From positions 372,001-436,000 of the forward strand of contig CBDANZ010000002.1 of NCBI GenBank assembly GCA_965197865.1: 64,000 nt of DNA, given 5' to 3'. The DNA is from CBDANZ01 sp965197865. GTDB lineage: Bacteria; Acidobacteriota; Vicinamibacteria; Vicinamibacterales; CAVVIG01. Below the pieces are notes generated by a model. That model saw nothing but the letters and a program-made list of their open reading frames with translations, had not been told where the DNA came from and made no database searches. The first letter of the stretch is position 1, and the number at the start of each line of letters is the position of its first letter. Positions 35,982 through 45,387 of this stretch are shown piece after piece. The translations under genes were made by a program, and so were the position numbers.

Positions 35982-36440
35982 CTGCAGCATCGCCCGGCCG
36001 ATATTGTCTCCGGTGATGTACAAGCTGCGGAATAGTCTCAGCAGCCGAAGGAAGGGCCGAACGGTCTGGTAAGCGCGCCGACCGCTCGCTGAATCTGCAC
36101 CGTCGATTAGGGTGGGGCGCCAGCAAACCGCGTCGACGAGATCAAGGAGGTCGCGCTCCGCCTTCGCTTTCATGCGTGCCTACATCATGCGGCTGTCCAG
36201 GTGAGTCCCCCGACCGCTGATGTGGTGGAACACGGCCGCTGGACTCCGCGCCTTGAGCAGTTCGGCGGCCGCCAGCTGGAAATCGTGCGTGATAGTTCGA
36301 TAATCGTCCGGTCGTGCTACATGCGTCACGGAAATACCCAGGCAGAAGAAACAGGCATCAATGCCGGCGAACGCTTCCGACACGCCCGTGTAGTCGAAGA
36401 AGTCGTGGTGCACGAACACGCGGAGCTTCTCGCCGTGCTC
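35982..36440 (-). pseudogene. NAD(P)-dependent epimerase/dehydratase, truncated at both ends
   Basis: Minus-strand frame: EKLRVFVHHDFFDYTGVSEA, FAGIDACFFCLGISV, ARSPAAVFHHISGRGTHLDS, then TAG at 36180-36182 in the same frame, then MKAKAERDLLDLVDAVCWRP and YITGDNIGRAMLQ. The expected residue at the stop is Trp (TGG to TAG). The N-terminal nucleotide loop is missing because an IS3-type remnant joins at about 36440, and the C terminus ends at about 35982. It is clearly inactive. Confidence 0.65.
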
Positions 36441-36840
36441 TCTTAGTTGACACGCCTGCCGCTCCGAAATCCCATACCGCTGTTGCGCGGTCGTGACCGC
36501 CTGGCGACGTCGGTCGGGGCTCAGGAGTTTCCCTGGGCCACCTCGCGAAGGACCTGCTTCTCCAATGACAGCTCCGCGACCACGCGTTTGAGTCGCGCGT
36601 TTTCCTTCTCGAGTTCTTTCAAGCGTTTGGCCTGGGCTATCTTCAGACCGCCGTCTTCTTTCCGCCAGCGGCAGTAGGTTTTCTTCGTCATGGCGGCCTC
36701 TTTGCAAGGTTGGGCCGTGGATTTTCCCGTGCCCAGGGCCACTTCGATTTTCCGGAGCAGTGTCACGATTTGTTCGGCGGTGTGTCGCTTCTTGACCATC
36801 TCCACTCCTTTCGCACCACGGGTTATCTCTCATTTTCCCT
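36440..36840 (-). mobile_element. IS3-family remnant
   Basis: Contains a complete orfA (36521-36805) and about 25 codons of orfB (SPDRRRQAVTTAQQRYGISE) before the sequence switches to the epimerase remnant at about 36440. Terminal repeats were not identified; the rest of orfB is gone. Confidence 0.7.
36521..36805 (-). CDS. IS3-family transposase OrfA
   Basis: A 94-residue helix-turn-helix protein (KKRHTAEQIVTLLRKIEVAL; TKKTYCRWRKEDGGLK) with the leucine-zipper helix KRLKELEKENARLKRVVAEL, typical of IS3 OrfA. Its partner OrfB is truncated, so the element cannot move on its own. Confidence 0.8.
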   Translation of the reverse strand: MEMVKKRHTAEQIVTLLRKIEVALGTGKSTAQPCKEAAMTKKTYCRWRKEDGGLKIAQAKRLKELEKENARLKRVVAELSLEKQVLREVAQGNS

Positions 36841-36896
36841 GGTACAAGAAGAGCCGGTCAGTCCAGTACCGACCACGCCAAGGTTGCTCTCGGCGA

Positions 36897-37028
36897 TTAG
36901 TGGACCTTGATGGCGACGGTGCGGTCGAGGCGCGTGTCGCGGGCCTTGTAGACCTCCCCCATGCCGCCCGCCCCGAAGGGCGACTGAATTCCATACGGCC
37001 CGAGGCGAGTGCCTGGCTGAAAAGCCAT
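36897..37028 (-). pseudogene. Ser/Thr protein kinase, N-terminal fragment
   Basis: MAFQPGTRLGPYGIQSPFGA then GGMGEVYKARDTRLDRTVAI is the glycine-rich loop and first strands of a bacterial protein kinase; the AIK lysine is reached, but a TAA follows two residues later. It starts 2 bp after the hydrolase remnant's stop, preserving an old gene order. Confidence 0.75.
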
Positions 37029-37030
37029 GG

Positions 37031-37381
37031 TCAGTCGACGAGCGCCTGGTAGACGAGGGCTCGCAGCTTGCCGTGGTCGTCAATGCCTCCGGCCGGGATG
37101 AGCTGCGTCAGGTAGACGAGCACCAGCTCCTCTTGCGGATCGACCCAGTACCTCGAGTGATACGCGCCGCCCCACCCGTACTCACCAACGGAGCCAGGTG
37201 GCTCGCGCGCGTCGAGGTCGGTCACGACCGAAAACACCAGACCGAACCCTTGCCCGGGTTGAAATGGGATATCGCCAAGGTGGTCGACCGTCATCAGCTC
37301 AACCGTCTTCGACGTGAGGATGCGGACGCCGTTAAGCGCGCCACCGTTCAGCATCATCTGCAGGAATCGGCCGTAGTGCAA
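37031..37381 (-). pseudogene. Serine hydrolase (beta-lactamase family), C-terminal fragment
   Basis: YGRFLQMMLNGGALNGVRIL, TSKTVELMTVDHLGDIPFQP, FGLVFSVV and EYGWGGAYHSRYWVDP are the C-terminal third of class C beta-lactamase-like serine hydrolases. The SxxK active site is absent; homology ends at about 37381 and the upstream codons are unrelated. Confidence 0.7.
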
Positions 37382-37993
37382 TGTGATGAAGAATGATCTG
37401 ACGGTGCTGCCTTGGCAACTTGGCAAGTTTCACCGAGTCGAGAACTACTGGGAGGCAGTCGGCGTAATTGCAGCTATGCGTGCTGGAATCGATCCGGGAT
37501 CAGTCCGTCGGCCACTCGCATCGACATCTGTATCGAATCACATGGCCGCTCCTGCGGAGCCTGAGTCGGAGCCTCTCAGGCCCACTCCTGCTTGGCCGGC
37601 TATTTCAGGAAGGCCCCATTGACGGCCCATCCTCTCGATCCGCTGGTCACGAATCTCGTCGAGAGGTTCTATCCTGATACGTCGTCAGACTCTGCTACTC
37701 ATAACATCTCTTGCTCCCTTGGCGCGTAGAGACCTGAACCTAAAGTCACCACTTCCAGTTCGGCCGGCCATACCTCAGACAGGGTTGGGATGTGTCCTCA
37801 GCCCATCCACCCCCGCGGCTAGGTACCTAGGCTAGGTGAGGAACATCGTCCCATGCGGCTGTGACGACGAAATTGACCGCTTGGCTTGGTCGAGATCGTG
37901 GGTATCGCTTGTTCTGTGGCTGGTGTCGGGGGGTATGCGTTTTGGCTGTTCGGACGACTGATGGCGCGTCTAAGCTCTAACCCATAGCTTGTG
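37382..37993. other. Stretch without recognisable genes
   Basis: About 600 bp with only short open frames lacking motifs or ribosome-binding sites. It is probably degraded DNA between gene fragments. Confidence 0.45.
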
Positions 37994-38134
37994 AGGGCCT
38001 GCCGCCGGCGCGTTCCCCCTTGGCAGGACGCCCAAGTCCTCCAGCACACGGATCCCTGGTTGAGGTTTCCCGCTCTGCGCCGCCGTGATCACCCCGTCTA
38101 TCGTGGCTTCAGCAATCGGTAGTGCCGCTGCATG
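37994..38134 (-). pseudogene. Fragment of a relative of the HTH protein at 52244
   Basis: HAAALPIAEATIDGVITAAQ, SGKPQPGIRVLEDLGVLPRG and NAPAAGP align almost residue for residue with residues about 67-113 of the island HTH protein. The HTH half is absent. The ORF upstream (SDRRSLADRRSIWHGGRRDS) is unrelated. Confidence 0.6.
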
Positions 38135-38561
38135 CACCGGTTGGCGAGTGACGTGCGCCGCCTCGATCAACGACAGCAGGCGGTTCCGAACGCCCATCCG
38201 CACCCGCCCTGGCTCCACGACCAACGGCGCCCCAGGCGGTCGATTCATCCAGTCGCTATCCCGGCGCCCTCCGTGCCATATCGAACGGCGATCTGCGAGG
38301 GAGCGACGATCCGAAGCAGGGGCCGAGTGGAGGTGAGTCGGTGGAAGGATCGACATGTCGTTCACTTTCGGCGGAGGCATGGTTCTAGCCGCGAAGCCAT
38401 CCTTCACACGACTATACAAGATCTGAAAGAATCTAGCGGCGCATCCACTAGATCGCTTTGACAAATACGAGTCCACTTCATAGTGTACGGCCACAGTGTA
38501 CTGGCACCTTCTTCGCGCACTGTGGACCGTCTTACGACGTGAAGCAAACGGAGGTGATGTC

Positions 38562-39056
38562 ATGTGGAAACGGGACGCGGTGTTACGGCCCGTGGGTGGA
38601 GCCGAAGGTGCAGGTGGTCAAGGGCGGCAGGGTGCGACGGGCGGCACAGCCGCTCAACAACCCGGAGGCGATGTCAAGCGCCCGCTCGCGCTGGATGTCG
38701 TCAACATTGGCAAATCGGTCCTGATCAAAGGGGAGGTAACGGGCAGCGAAGAGTTGACCATCAATGCCCAGGTCGAAGGGAAGATCGAACTGCGTCAGCA
38801 CGCGCTGACGATTGGGCCGAACGGCAAGATCAACGCGCCGGTCTTTGCGAAGTTCGTCACGGTCCTTGGTGAGGTCCGCGGCAACATCACAGCGAGCGAG
38901 AAGGTCAACATTTGCGAGAACGGATCGGTTGACGGCGACCTCGTCGCGCCGAAAGTGACCATTGCTGAGGGCGCGCATTTCCGAGGGCTCATCGAAATGC
39001 AGCGTGCGCCCGGAGAGGTGGACCCCATCCTTCGGACAGGTGTTCGTCACAGCTAA
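38562..39056 (+). CDS. Bactofilin, C terminus replaced by IS sequence
   Basis: Bactofilins polymerise into membrane-associated scaffolds. After a Gly/Gln-rich N-terminal tail (1-42) the right-handed beta-helix repeats are clear: VNIGKSVLIKGEVTGSEELT, VEGKIELRQHALTIG, GKINAPVFAKFVTVLGEVRG, NGSVDGDLVAPKVTIAEGAH. The start is ATG 38562 with a strong SD (GGAGGTGATGT). The IS3 element begins at 39019, so the last 13 codons (DPILRTGVRHS at the end) come from its terminal repeat. The core domain is complete and may still assemble; the native tail is lost. Confidence 0.85.
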   Translation: MWKRDAVLRPVGGAEGAGGQGRQGATGGTAAQQPGGDVKRPLALDVVNIGKSVLIKGEVTGSEELTINAQVEGKIELRQHALTIGPNGKINAPVFAKFVTVLGEVRGNITASEKVNICENGSVDGDLVAPKVTIAEGAHFRGLIEMQRAPGEVDPILRTGVRHS

Positions 39057-39077
39057 GGTGGAATCCGGGTTCATGAT

Positions 39078-39946
39078 TCACGCTGCGTTTGGCTGGCCGG
39101 AGGTAGGGCGGAGCCCCAGGCTCCGGTCAGCTTCGTCGCGAGTGTACGCCTCTTCGGGCGTCCGACCGTTGAGCGACGAGTGGGGCCGGCACCGGTTGTA
39201 GAAGTCCATCCACCCGCCGATGCCGGTCCGGGCCTCAGAGCCAGTGGTGAACTCGGACAGGTACACGCACTCGTACTTGAGCGATCGCCACAGGCGCTCG
39301 ATAAACACGTTGTCCATCCAGCGGCCCTTGCCGTCCATCGAGATGCGAACGCCAACCTCCGTGAGCACGTCGGTGAAGTCGACGCTGGTGAATTGACTCC
39401 CCCCTGGTCGCTATTGAAGATCTCGGGAGGACCATAGCCCTCGAGCGCCTCTCGCAAGGCCGCGACGCAGAAGCTCGCCTCGAGCGTGTTGGACAAGCGC
39501 CAGGCCAGCACCGTGCGGCTCGCCCAGTCCATCACCGCGACCAGGTACAGAAAGCCCCGCTGCAGTGGGATGTAGGTGACATCCGTGCACCACACGTGGT
39601 TCGGCCGCGTGATCGGCAGGTCGCGCAGCAAGTAAGGATAGATCCTGTGTCCCGGGTGCGACTGAGACGTCCGGGGGTGCTGGAAGACCGCGTGCAACCC
39701 CAGCACCCGGAGCAGGCGGCGCACCCGTTTACGAGAGACCGCGTCGCCCTGCCGGCGGAGCCAGCGTTGCATCTGCCGCGAGCCGTAGAACGGCGTCTCC
39801 AAAAACTGCGTGTCAATCGACCGCATCAGGCGCAGATTCAACGGACTCTCGCCCGTGCCCTCGTAGTAGAACGACGAGCGGGCAATTGACACCAAGCGAC
39901 ACTGCCGCACGAGACTGAGCCGTGTGTGGGCGGGATCAACCATCCC
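39078..39946 (-). pseudogene. IS3-family transposase OrfB, frameshifted
   Basis: The frame reads SRKRVRRLLRVLGLHAV, RPNHVWCTDVTYIPLQRGFL (first Asp), then PPEIFNSDQG (second Asp). At a G-run near 39399-39405 the frame shifts; the expected continuation SQFTSVDFTDV is in another frame, followed by ISMDGKGRWMDNVFIERLWR with the catalytic Glu and YNRCRPHSSLNGRTPEEAY. The indel lies in a homopolymer, so a sequencing error is possible; as written the transposase is dead. Confidence 0.75.
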
Positions 39947-40247
39947 GACTCTTCGGCCGTGGCTCACCGACCGAAGGCCTTGGACAAAAATCCCGCTCAA
40001 TGACGAGCTCGCCAATCTTCGCCCGCAGTTGCTGGATTTCAGCCTCCCGAGAGGCCTCTTGCCGCTCGGGATTCCCCGATAAGCCGGCCAGCACCTGCTG
40101 CCGAGCCTTCGTCTTCCAGTTGGCAATCAGGTTTGGATGGACACCGTAGCGGGCCGCCAGCTCCGCCATCGTTGCTTCCTCGCGCAGTGCCTCCAACGCG
40201 ACTTTCGCCTTCAATTCAGCAAGATAACTCCGTTTCTTCCGTGGCAT
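39936..40247 (-). CDS. IS3-family transposase OrfA
   Basis: A 103-residue protein starting MPRKKRSYLAELKAKVALEA, with a helix-turn-helix (ELAARYGVHPNLIANWKTKA) and a C-terminal coiled coil (EAEIQQLRAKIGELVIERDF). It overlaps the start of orfB, the usual place for programmed -1 frameshifting in IS3 elements. Confidence 0.85.
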   Translation of the reverse strand: MPRKKRSYLAELKAKVALEALREEATMAELAARYGVHPNLIANWKTKARQQVLAGLSGNPERQEASREAEIQQLRAKIGELVIERDFCPRPSVGEPRPKSRDG

Positions 40248-40309
40248 GCCAGACTCCTTTTCCTGGGTCTGGATCCCACCTTACCAAGCTGTCCGAATTT
40301 CGGGGTCCA

Positions 40310-40402
40310 TCTCTCGGTGCCCCTGGGGCGGCCGAGGCGAAAGCCGGAAGCACGTCAGAGCACGGCTCAACGCCATCAGCGCAGGTGGCGGCGCCGCGCT
40401 AG
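40310..40402 (+). pseudogene. Possible displaced bactofilin C-terminal tail
   Basis: Directly right of the IS3 end one frame gives SLGAPGAAEAKAGSTSEHGS followed by TPSAQVAAPR and a stop, an Ala/Ser/Pro tail of the kind that ends many bactofilins. It would continue the truncated gene at 39018 if the IS were removed, although the frame does not join exactly. Confidence 0.35.
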
Positions 40403-40454
40403 GGGCAGGTGGCACGCGAGGCCAGGCATTCAAAGGCGGAATCGGGCGGCGGGC

Positions 40455-40590
40455 TCAGTGCGTGGGCACGCGCTGTTTGAGTTCCTCGAACCAGTTCTCG
40501 ACGAGGATCACCTCTGCAGCGGTGGAGGTGTCGTCGATCGCATCGCCCGCTTTGATCATCAGGAACCGCTGGCCATCACGCATAGGGGCG
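40455..40590 (-). pseudogene. C-terminal fragment of a TolB/PD40-type protein
   Basis: Minus strand: RDGQRFLMIKAGDAIDDTST, then AAEVILVENWFEELKQRVPT and stop. This is the typical end of acidobacterial beta-propeller (TolB-like) protein kinases. The rest is missing. Confidence 0.55.
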
Positions 40591-40628
40591 ACCGTTCACC
40601 TCAGCGTCGATGTAGGGACCCTCAAACA

Positions 40629-41594
40629 TTACTGGAACGTTACGCGCTCGACACTCGGCGGATCTTGATCCGCAAAGTGTGGATGGACGACGTAGATATC
40701 ATCACCCACGGCGGCCGCGGTGGTCGCCTGGACCGAGTACGTCGCGACACCCGCAAGCTCGGCAGAGGCCCAATCGTCGCTACTCGTCAACGCCACCACC
40801 CGGTTGTCGGAATTGCTGGTGATGACCAGGCGGCCGTCCGCCGCCCACACGACGCCGTCTTGCCCTGGCACGGGTTCCGGCAACGTCACCTGAGTCGTGT
40901 CGGCCGGATTGTCAAGCGGTACCTTGTAGAGCGTGGCACCGCTCGCTACCAGCAAGTAGCCCGACGGATGATGGACCAGCCCGTTCAGTGCCAGACCGTC
41001 CCACGGCTCGAACCGATACAGCACCGAGGCTTGGTAATTGCTGTCGACTTGGTAGATGACGTTCATCCGGGTGTCAGTGACATAGACCGTTCCGTCATCG
41101 GCAACGGTCACGTCATTCGCGAAATAAACCGCATCGTCCGGCGCATTGGCGATTGAGGCGGCGAGATCCACCATCGCAATCCGTTCGCCGGTCGTCAGGT
41201 TGTACACGCCCAGCTTCGCTTGCCCGGCGCCGCCGCCCTGGAACACCGAGCGGTCAGAGTTCGCGACCAGCAGACGGTCGCGTGGTTCGTCTGCCTCGAT
41301 GCCGACAGATGAGCGCAGCTCCGGATCGCTTACGACTGGACTCACCCGGCCGTCGTTGTGGATCTGGAAGATCGTCCCTTCGGCAAGCGAGCCGACCAAT
41401 AAGCGCCCGTTGGCCTGATCGTACTCGACACCTTCTGGGATGAAACCGCCCCGCTCCGCGACAATCATCGCCGGCAGGTCGGGTACCGGGGTTGTGGCTT
41501 GCGTCTCAGGCGGCGGGCCGGCTGGCTCAGACTCCGCCGCGCACCCGACGAGCGCCACGCACGCGACAGCAGATGCGAAGAATCGGCTACTCAT
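40629..41594 (-). CDS. SMP-30/gluconolactonase-like beta-propeller lipoprotein
   Basis: A 321-residue lipoprotein: leader ending in the lipobox ALVGC, a Pro/Thr linker, then a six-bladed propeller of the SMP-30/strictosidine-synthase type (FIPEGVEYDQANGRLLVGSL; NDVTVADDGTVYVTDTRMNV; LNGLVHHPSGYLLVASG; GQDGVVWAADGRLVITSN). Family members are calcium-dependent lactonases or esterases; the substrate here is unknown. The start is the ATG at 41594 with GGAGG eight bases upstream. A third IS256-like element lies just ahead of its SD. Confidence 0.8.
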   Translation of the reverse strand: MSSRFFASAVACVALVGCAAESEPAGPPPETQATTPVPDLPAMIVAERGGFIPEGVEYDQANGRLLVGSLAEGTIFQIHNDGRVSPVVSDPELRSSVGIEADEPRDRLLVANSDRSVFQGGGAGQAKLGVYNLTTGERIAMVDLAASIANAPDDAVYFANDVTVADDGTVYVTDTRMNVIYQVDSNYQASVLYRFEPWDGLALNGLVHHPSGYLLVASGATLYKVPLDNPADTTQVTLPEPVPGQDGVVWAADGRLVITSNSDNRVVALTSSDDWASAELAGVATYSVQATTAAAVGDDIYVVHPHFADQDPPSVERVTFQ

Positions 41595-41633
41595 TGAGAA
41601 CACCTCCGTCTTACGGAGTGAGTGCTAGTCTCA

Positions 41634-42996
41634 GTTGAAATTCGGGGGGCGACCCCGTATAGGAATGAGCGTTCCGCCAAGAACGGCACATTCCAGGAGG
41701 TCACCACCCAGGGCGCGCAAAGTACGACAGATGCGAGGAAAAGGAAGCCACATCGGCCTGGTGCCGGTACCGTCGATGGCGGCCCCGGACCTGGACACGC
41801 GCATTGCGTTGATCCAGGCGCTGATTCCGGTGGCGCTCGAGAAGGTGCACGTCGAGTGGCAGGCCGATGTGGAGCGGCTCGCTGGCGAGCGGTCTGTGCG
41901 GGAGGGCCGGCGGCTGGGCCACGTGCGCTGAACGGCGCAACGGGGGTCGATTTACTTGGCCGATCAGAAGATTCCGCTCGCGGTGCCGCGGGTGCGCGAT
42001 CGCCTGCGGAACCAGGAGGTGCCGCTGCCCACCTACGAGCGGTTGCAGGCACCGCGCACCCGCGACGCCGGGCTGCTGCACAAGGTCCTCGGCGGCTTGT
42101 CCACCCGAGAATACGAGCGGTGCGCGGAGGCGGTCCCGGAGGCCTTCGGCTTGAGCGCCTCGACGGTGTCGCGTCGCTTCAAGCGGGCCAGTGCGCGAAA
42201 GCTGCAGGAACGGCTGGAACGGCGCCTCGACCGCTACGACGTGGTCGCCCTGCTCCTCGACGGCAAGACGTTCGCGGAGGATGAGAGGGTCGCGGCCGTC
42301 GGCATCACGATCACCGGGGAGAAAGTGCTCCTCGGGTTCGTGCAAACGGCCACCGAGAATCGGAAGGTCTGTACGGCATTCCTCCGCGAGCTCGTGGACC
42401 GCGGGCTGCGCACGGACCTCGGCCTCCTCGTCGTGACCGGCGGCGCCAAAGGGTTGCACGCGGCGGTCCGCGAGGTGTTCGGGACGGCGGCCCGGCTGCA
42501 GCGCTGTCAGTGGCATAAGCGCGAGAATGTCCTGGCCTATCTTCCGGAGCGTCACCGGCCGACCCTGCGCCGGAAGCTGCAGGCGGCGTATGAGCAGCCG
42601 ACGTACGAGGCCGCCAAGCGCGCGCTGGGAAAGGTCCGCGCCGAACGGGTCCTTCTCAATGCCTCCGCAGTGGCGAGCTTGGACGAGGGCCTGGAGGAGA
42701 CGCTCACCCTTCATCGCCTCGGCGTCTTTCGCGAGCTGGGCACGAGCTTGAAAACGACCAGTGCGCTCGAGTCGATCCACGCCCGTGTCGAGAGCCGCAT
42801 CGCCAAGGTCGATCACTGGAAGAACAGCGAGCAGAAGCAGCGCTGGTTGGCCACCGCATTGCTCGATCTCGAGCCGCGGCTGCACCGCATCAAGAACTTC
42901 CGAGCGCTGCCCTTGCTGCGTGTCGCATTCACGCGACAGATCGAAGGAATGAAGAAGTCGGCGGCGTAAACCAGAGGGTCGTCACAGAATGTCAAC
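41634..42996 (+). mobile_element. IS256-family element, third type
   Basis: Ends read GTTGAAATTC on the left and, complemented, GTTGACATTC on the right, each followed a few bases later by CGACCC, giving imperfect terminal repeats around a Mutator transposase. No matching target duplication is evident. It differs from the pair at 19 and 49 kb. It has removed the 5' end of the EF-hand gene on its right. Confidence 0.7.
41731..42969 (+). pseudogene. IS256-family transposase with an in-frame TGA
   Basis: Two segments in the same frame are separated by TGA at 41929-41931: an N-terminal part (LIPVALEKVHVEWQADVERL, ending GRRLGHVR) and a C-terminal part that resumes with GSIYLADQKIPLAVPRVRD and continues through VVALLLDGKTFAEDE, LVVTGGAKGLHAAV, QRCQWHKRENVLAYLPE and TTSALESIHARVE. 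Relatives have Trp next to the stop position, so TGG to TGA is likely. The second catalytic region reads TGGAKG where the related element has DGAQA, so the middle Asp may also be lost. Confidence 0.7.
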
Positions 42997-43001
42997 TACG
43001 A

Positions 43002-44222
43002 ATGGCATTGACTCCCGAGCTGGACCACTACGTCGATCCGTTCACGCTCGAGGAGCGGCTGATGCACGTGAGACAGGCGGAAGTGCAGATGGGCTCGCGT
43101 ATCCCGTGGATTGCCGATGCGATGACGAACGAGCTGAAGCACGCGCTCGGCAATATGCCGAACTCGGAGTTCATCATCGATCCCGACGGGCGCGTGGTCG
43201 TGCGTCGGGCGTGGAATGACCCGAGCGCGCTGCGGCAGGACCTGAAACGACTGATCGGCCCGGTCGAGAACCCGACCCGCGTGTCTGACCTCGACCTGGT
43301 CACCGAGCCGGCCGTGCTGACGGTGGCCAAAGGCATCGTGCCGCGCGTCGAGCTGCCGGGCCGCATGGCCACGCTGCAGGTCGAACCGATGCTGGACGAG
43401 ACCGACCATCCCTTCTATACGAAGCTCCGCGCCGACGCGGATCGGCAGTTTCTCCGTACCGGCGAGGGCACGCTCTATCTCGGTTTCCATATCGACCCGC
43501 TCTATCGGATGCACTGGAACAACGAGGCGCCACCGCTCGAATACGAGGTGACGGCGCCGGCAGACGTGCAGGTGACGCCGGCAGCCGCAGCGTTCGCGGT
43601 CATCGAGGAGCCGGCCGACGCCGACCCCCGAGAGTTCCTCGTCGATATCCGCGCAGCCGACCGCACGACACCGTTCGACCTGCGGGTCACCTACTATGCG
43701 TGCGATGACGCGAACACCTTCTGCGTCCCTGTGACGCAGCGCTACCTCGTGCACCTTGAGGTTGATCCCGACGCCGGCCGCGTCTTCGGCGCCGGGCGCC
43801 TAGGTTTCGGAGGCGGCCGGTTCGGCGGTCCAGGCGGTCGTGGCCCGGGTGCTATGGTCGATCGGATGATGACCTGGGATGCGAACGAGGACGGGGTCAT
43901 CACCCGCGACGAGGCGCGTGAGCGGATGCGGGACCGTTTCGATTCGATCGACGCGAATGGAGACGGGATGCTCGAAACCGACGAGCTCGAGAACATGCCG
44001 CCACCCGGTCGCGGCCGAGGCGGCCCGCGTGGACCGGGCTTCGATCCGGCCGAGCGTCTCAGGCAGTTCGACGTCGACGAGGACGGGTACATCACCCGCG
44101 ACGAGCTGCCCGACCGCATGGAGCAGATGGTCGACCGCTTCGACACGAACGGCGATGACGTCATCGATGCCGGCGAGCTCGAGGCGATGACCGAGCGAAT
44201 GCGCCAGCGCCCGAGACGCTGA
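43002..44222 (+). CDS. EF-hand protein with redoxin-like N-terminal part, truncated
   Basis: A 406-residue frame. Residues 1-95 (LEERLMHVRQAEVQMGSRIP; NSEFIIDPDGRVVVRRAW) look like the second half of a deiodinase/thioredoxin-like redoxin domain. A middle beta-rich region follows, then a Gly/Arg linker and four EF-hand loops (DANEDGVITRDE, DANGDGMLETDE, DVDEDGYITRDE, DTNGDDVIDAGE) that should bind calcium. The signal peptide and first redoxin half are missing because the IS256-like element ends six bases upstream of the ATG. There is no good SD, so expression is doubtful. Confidence 0.7.
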   Translation: MALTPELDHYVDPFTLEERLMHVRQAEVQMGSRIPWIADAMTNELKHALGNMPNSEFIIDPDGRVVVRRAWNDPSALRQDLKRLIGPVENPTRVSDLDLVTEPAVLTVAKGIVPRVELPGRMATLQVEPMLDETDHPFYTKLRADADRQFLRTGEGTLYLGFHIDPLYRMHWNNEAPPLEYEVTAPADVQVTPAAAAFAVIEEPADADPREFLVDIRAADRTTPFDLRVTYYACDDANTFCVPVTQRYLVHLEVDPDAGRVFGAGRLGFGGGRFGGPGGRGPGAMVDRMMTWDANEDGVITRDEARERMRDRFDSIDANGDGMLETDELENMPPPGRGRGGPRGPGFDPAERLRQFDVDEDGYITRDELPDRMEQMVDRFDTNGDDVIDAGELEAMTERMRQRPRR

Positions 44223-44751
44223 TCGAGTGCGTCGAACCGAGCGTTTCCTCATGGTCAAGTCTGAACGGAATCAGGAGGGCCCGCCCTTCACGCACCTCAA
44301 CATCGTCCAGAACTAGTAGCAAGCGCTGATGCGCTTTGTGCCGCCCTGGGCCTGAGCGAACCACGTTAGCCAGCCGCGCCCTGGCCCCTCCCCCCACGCG
44401 GCAGCTCGCGAGCACACCATGGGAGGTCCTTTCGTCGCCTATTCGGTAGTCAAGCACGGTGACTAGTGAGAAGGTTACCAGAGGCCATCGAGCGTGTGGT
44501 CGTCCTCAACTGGTTCGAGGACCTCAAGCGCCTCGTGCCGACAAACTGATCGCAGCCCTACTCCGCCATCAACGCTCAGATCGGCCGCCGCGGCACACCT
44601 GTGGCGGATTTGTGAAGAAACGGTGGCAGGATCCGCCTGCCGCGAGTGTCACACATATTTCACCGACAGGTCGGCCGCGTGTCACGGCGGGTACTGTCTA
44701 ACTGTCTAATGGTCATAGACGTAAAACGGCCACTTCAAAGGAGGCACTGAG
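44223..44751. other. Non-coding stretch with a PD40-type C-terminal fragment
   Basis: No intact gene. At 44490-44549 the plus strand ends RVVVLNWFEDLKRLVPTN-stop, the same kind of C terminus as the fragment at 40455-40590, so a protein kinase/TolB-type gene once ended here. The rest is unrecognised. Confidence 0.5.
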
Positions 44752-45243
44752 ATGACTCGATTTCGCGCACTGACGGTAATCGCTCTCACCATCGGCCTGG
44801 TCATCACCGGGATTGTGTGGGCGCAGGGCCCGCGCCCGGGCGGGCTTGGACGTGGGCCACGCGGCCTGTTCGGCGGCGGCCCGCAGCTGCCGCTCGGCGC
44901 GCTCAATCTGACCGTGACACAGCAGGAGCAGGTCCGCGCGGTTCGCGAGCGGTATTCTGACGAGACCCGGCAGGCGCTCGAGGTCCAGCGGGAGGCCGTT
45001 GAAGCGCTGCCGATCGACGAGAGCCTGATCCTGTCCACGTCCCAAGGTCTGGCCGAGGCGCAGACCGCCGTCGCGATCCAGCAGGCGCGCATTCGCAGTG
45101 AGGTCTGGGCCGTGCTGACGCCGGAGCAGCAGCAGCAGGCGCAGGCGCTCGGGGCCGAGCGCCAGACGCGCATGCAGCGGTTCCGCGAACGGATGCAGGA
45201 AAGACGCGACCAGCGTAGGGGTCGCCACCCGAGAGCCAGATGA
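44752..45243 (+). CDS. Spy/CpxP-like periplasmic protein
   Basis: A 163-residue exported protein with an ideal SD (AAAGGAGG) and signal peptide (ALTVIALTIGLVITGIVWAQ). A Gly/Pro-rich linker precedes two helices: LNLTVTQQEQVRAVRERYSD and VWAVLTPEQQQQAQALGAER, the latter holding the LTxxQ motif. The C terminus is strongly basic. Such proteins act as ATP-independent chaperones or metal-stress sensors in the periplasm. It is intact, unlike the relative at 567-1199. Confidence 0.8.
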   Translation: MTRFRALTVIALTIGLVITGIVWAQGPRPGGLGRGPRGLFGGGPQLPLGALNLTVTQQEQVRAVRERYSDETRQALEVQREAVEALPIDESLILSTSQGLAEAQTAVAIQQARIRSEVWAVLTPEQQQQAQALGAERQTRMQRFRERMQERRDQRRGRHPRAR

Positions 45244-45387
45244 TGACCAAACCCTTATGGCTGACGATCGCTGCGTTCACGTGCTCTCGCGCAGCGGTTG
45301 CCTGCTACTGGGGACGAGGGCGGCATGGGCGAGGTTTATCCCGTTTCCGCTCAGGCGCTAGACTGGTCTCGCACACGAAAGGACTCC

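Larger units (their letters stand above)
39019..40309 (-). mobile_element. IS3-family element inserted in the bactofilin gene
   Basis: About 1291 bp. The ends start TGGACCCC on each strand and continue with TTCGGACAG and AAGGTGG(A/G)ATCC, giving imperfect inverted repeats. It carries orfA and a frameshifted orfB. No target duplication is visible (AGG on the left, TCT on the right), so a deletion or rearrangement followed insertion. Confidence 0.8.

Noticed and set aside
873..41931. TGA recoded as an amino acid in this organism
   Set aside because: Many intact genes here end in TGA (for example coaD, the zinc-ribbon gene and the first gene), and one further broken gene has TAG, so ordinary nonsense mutation fits better.
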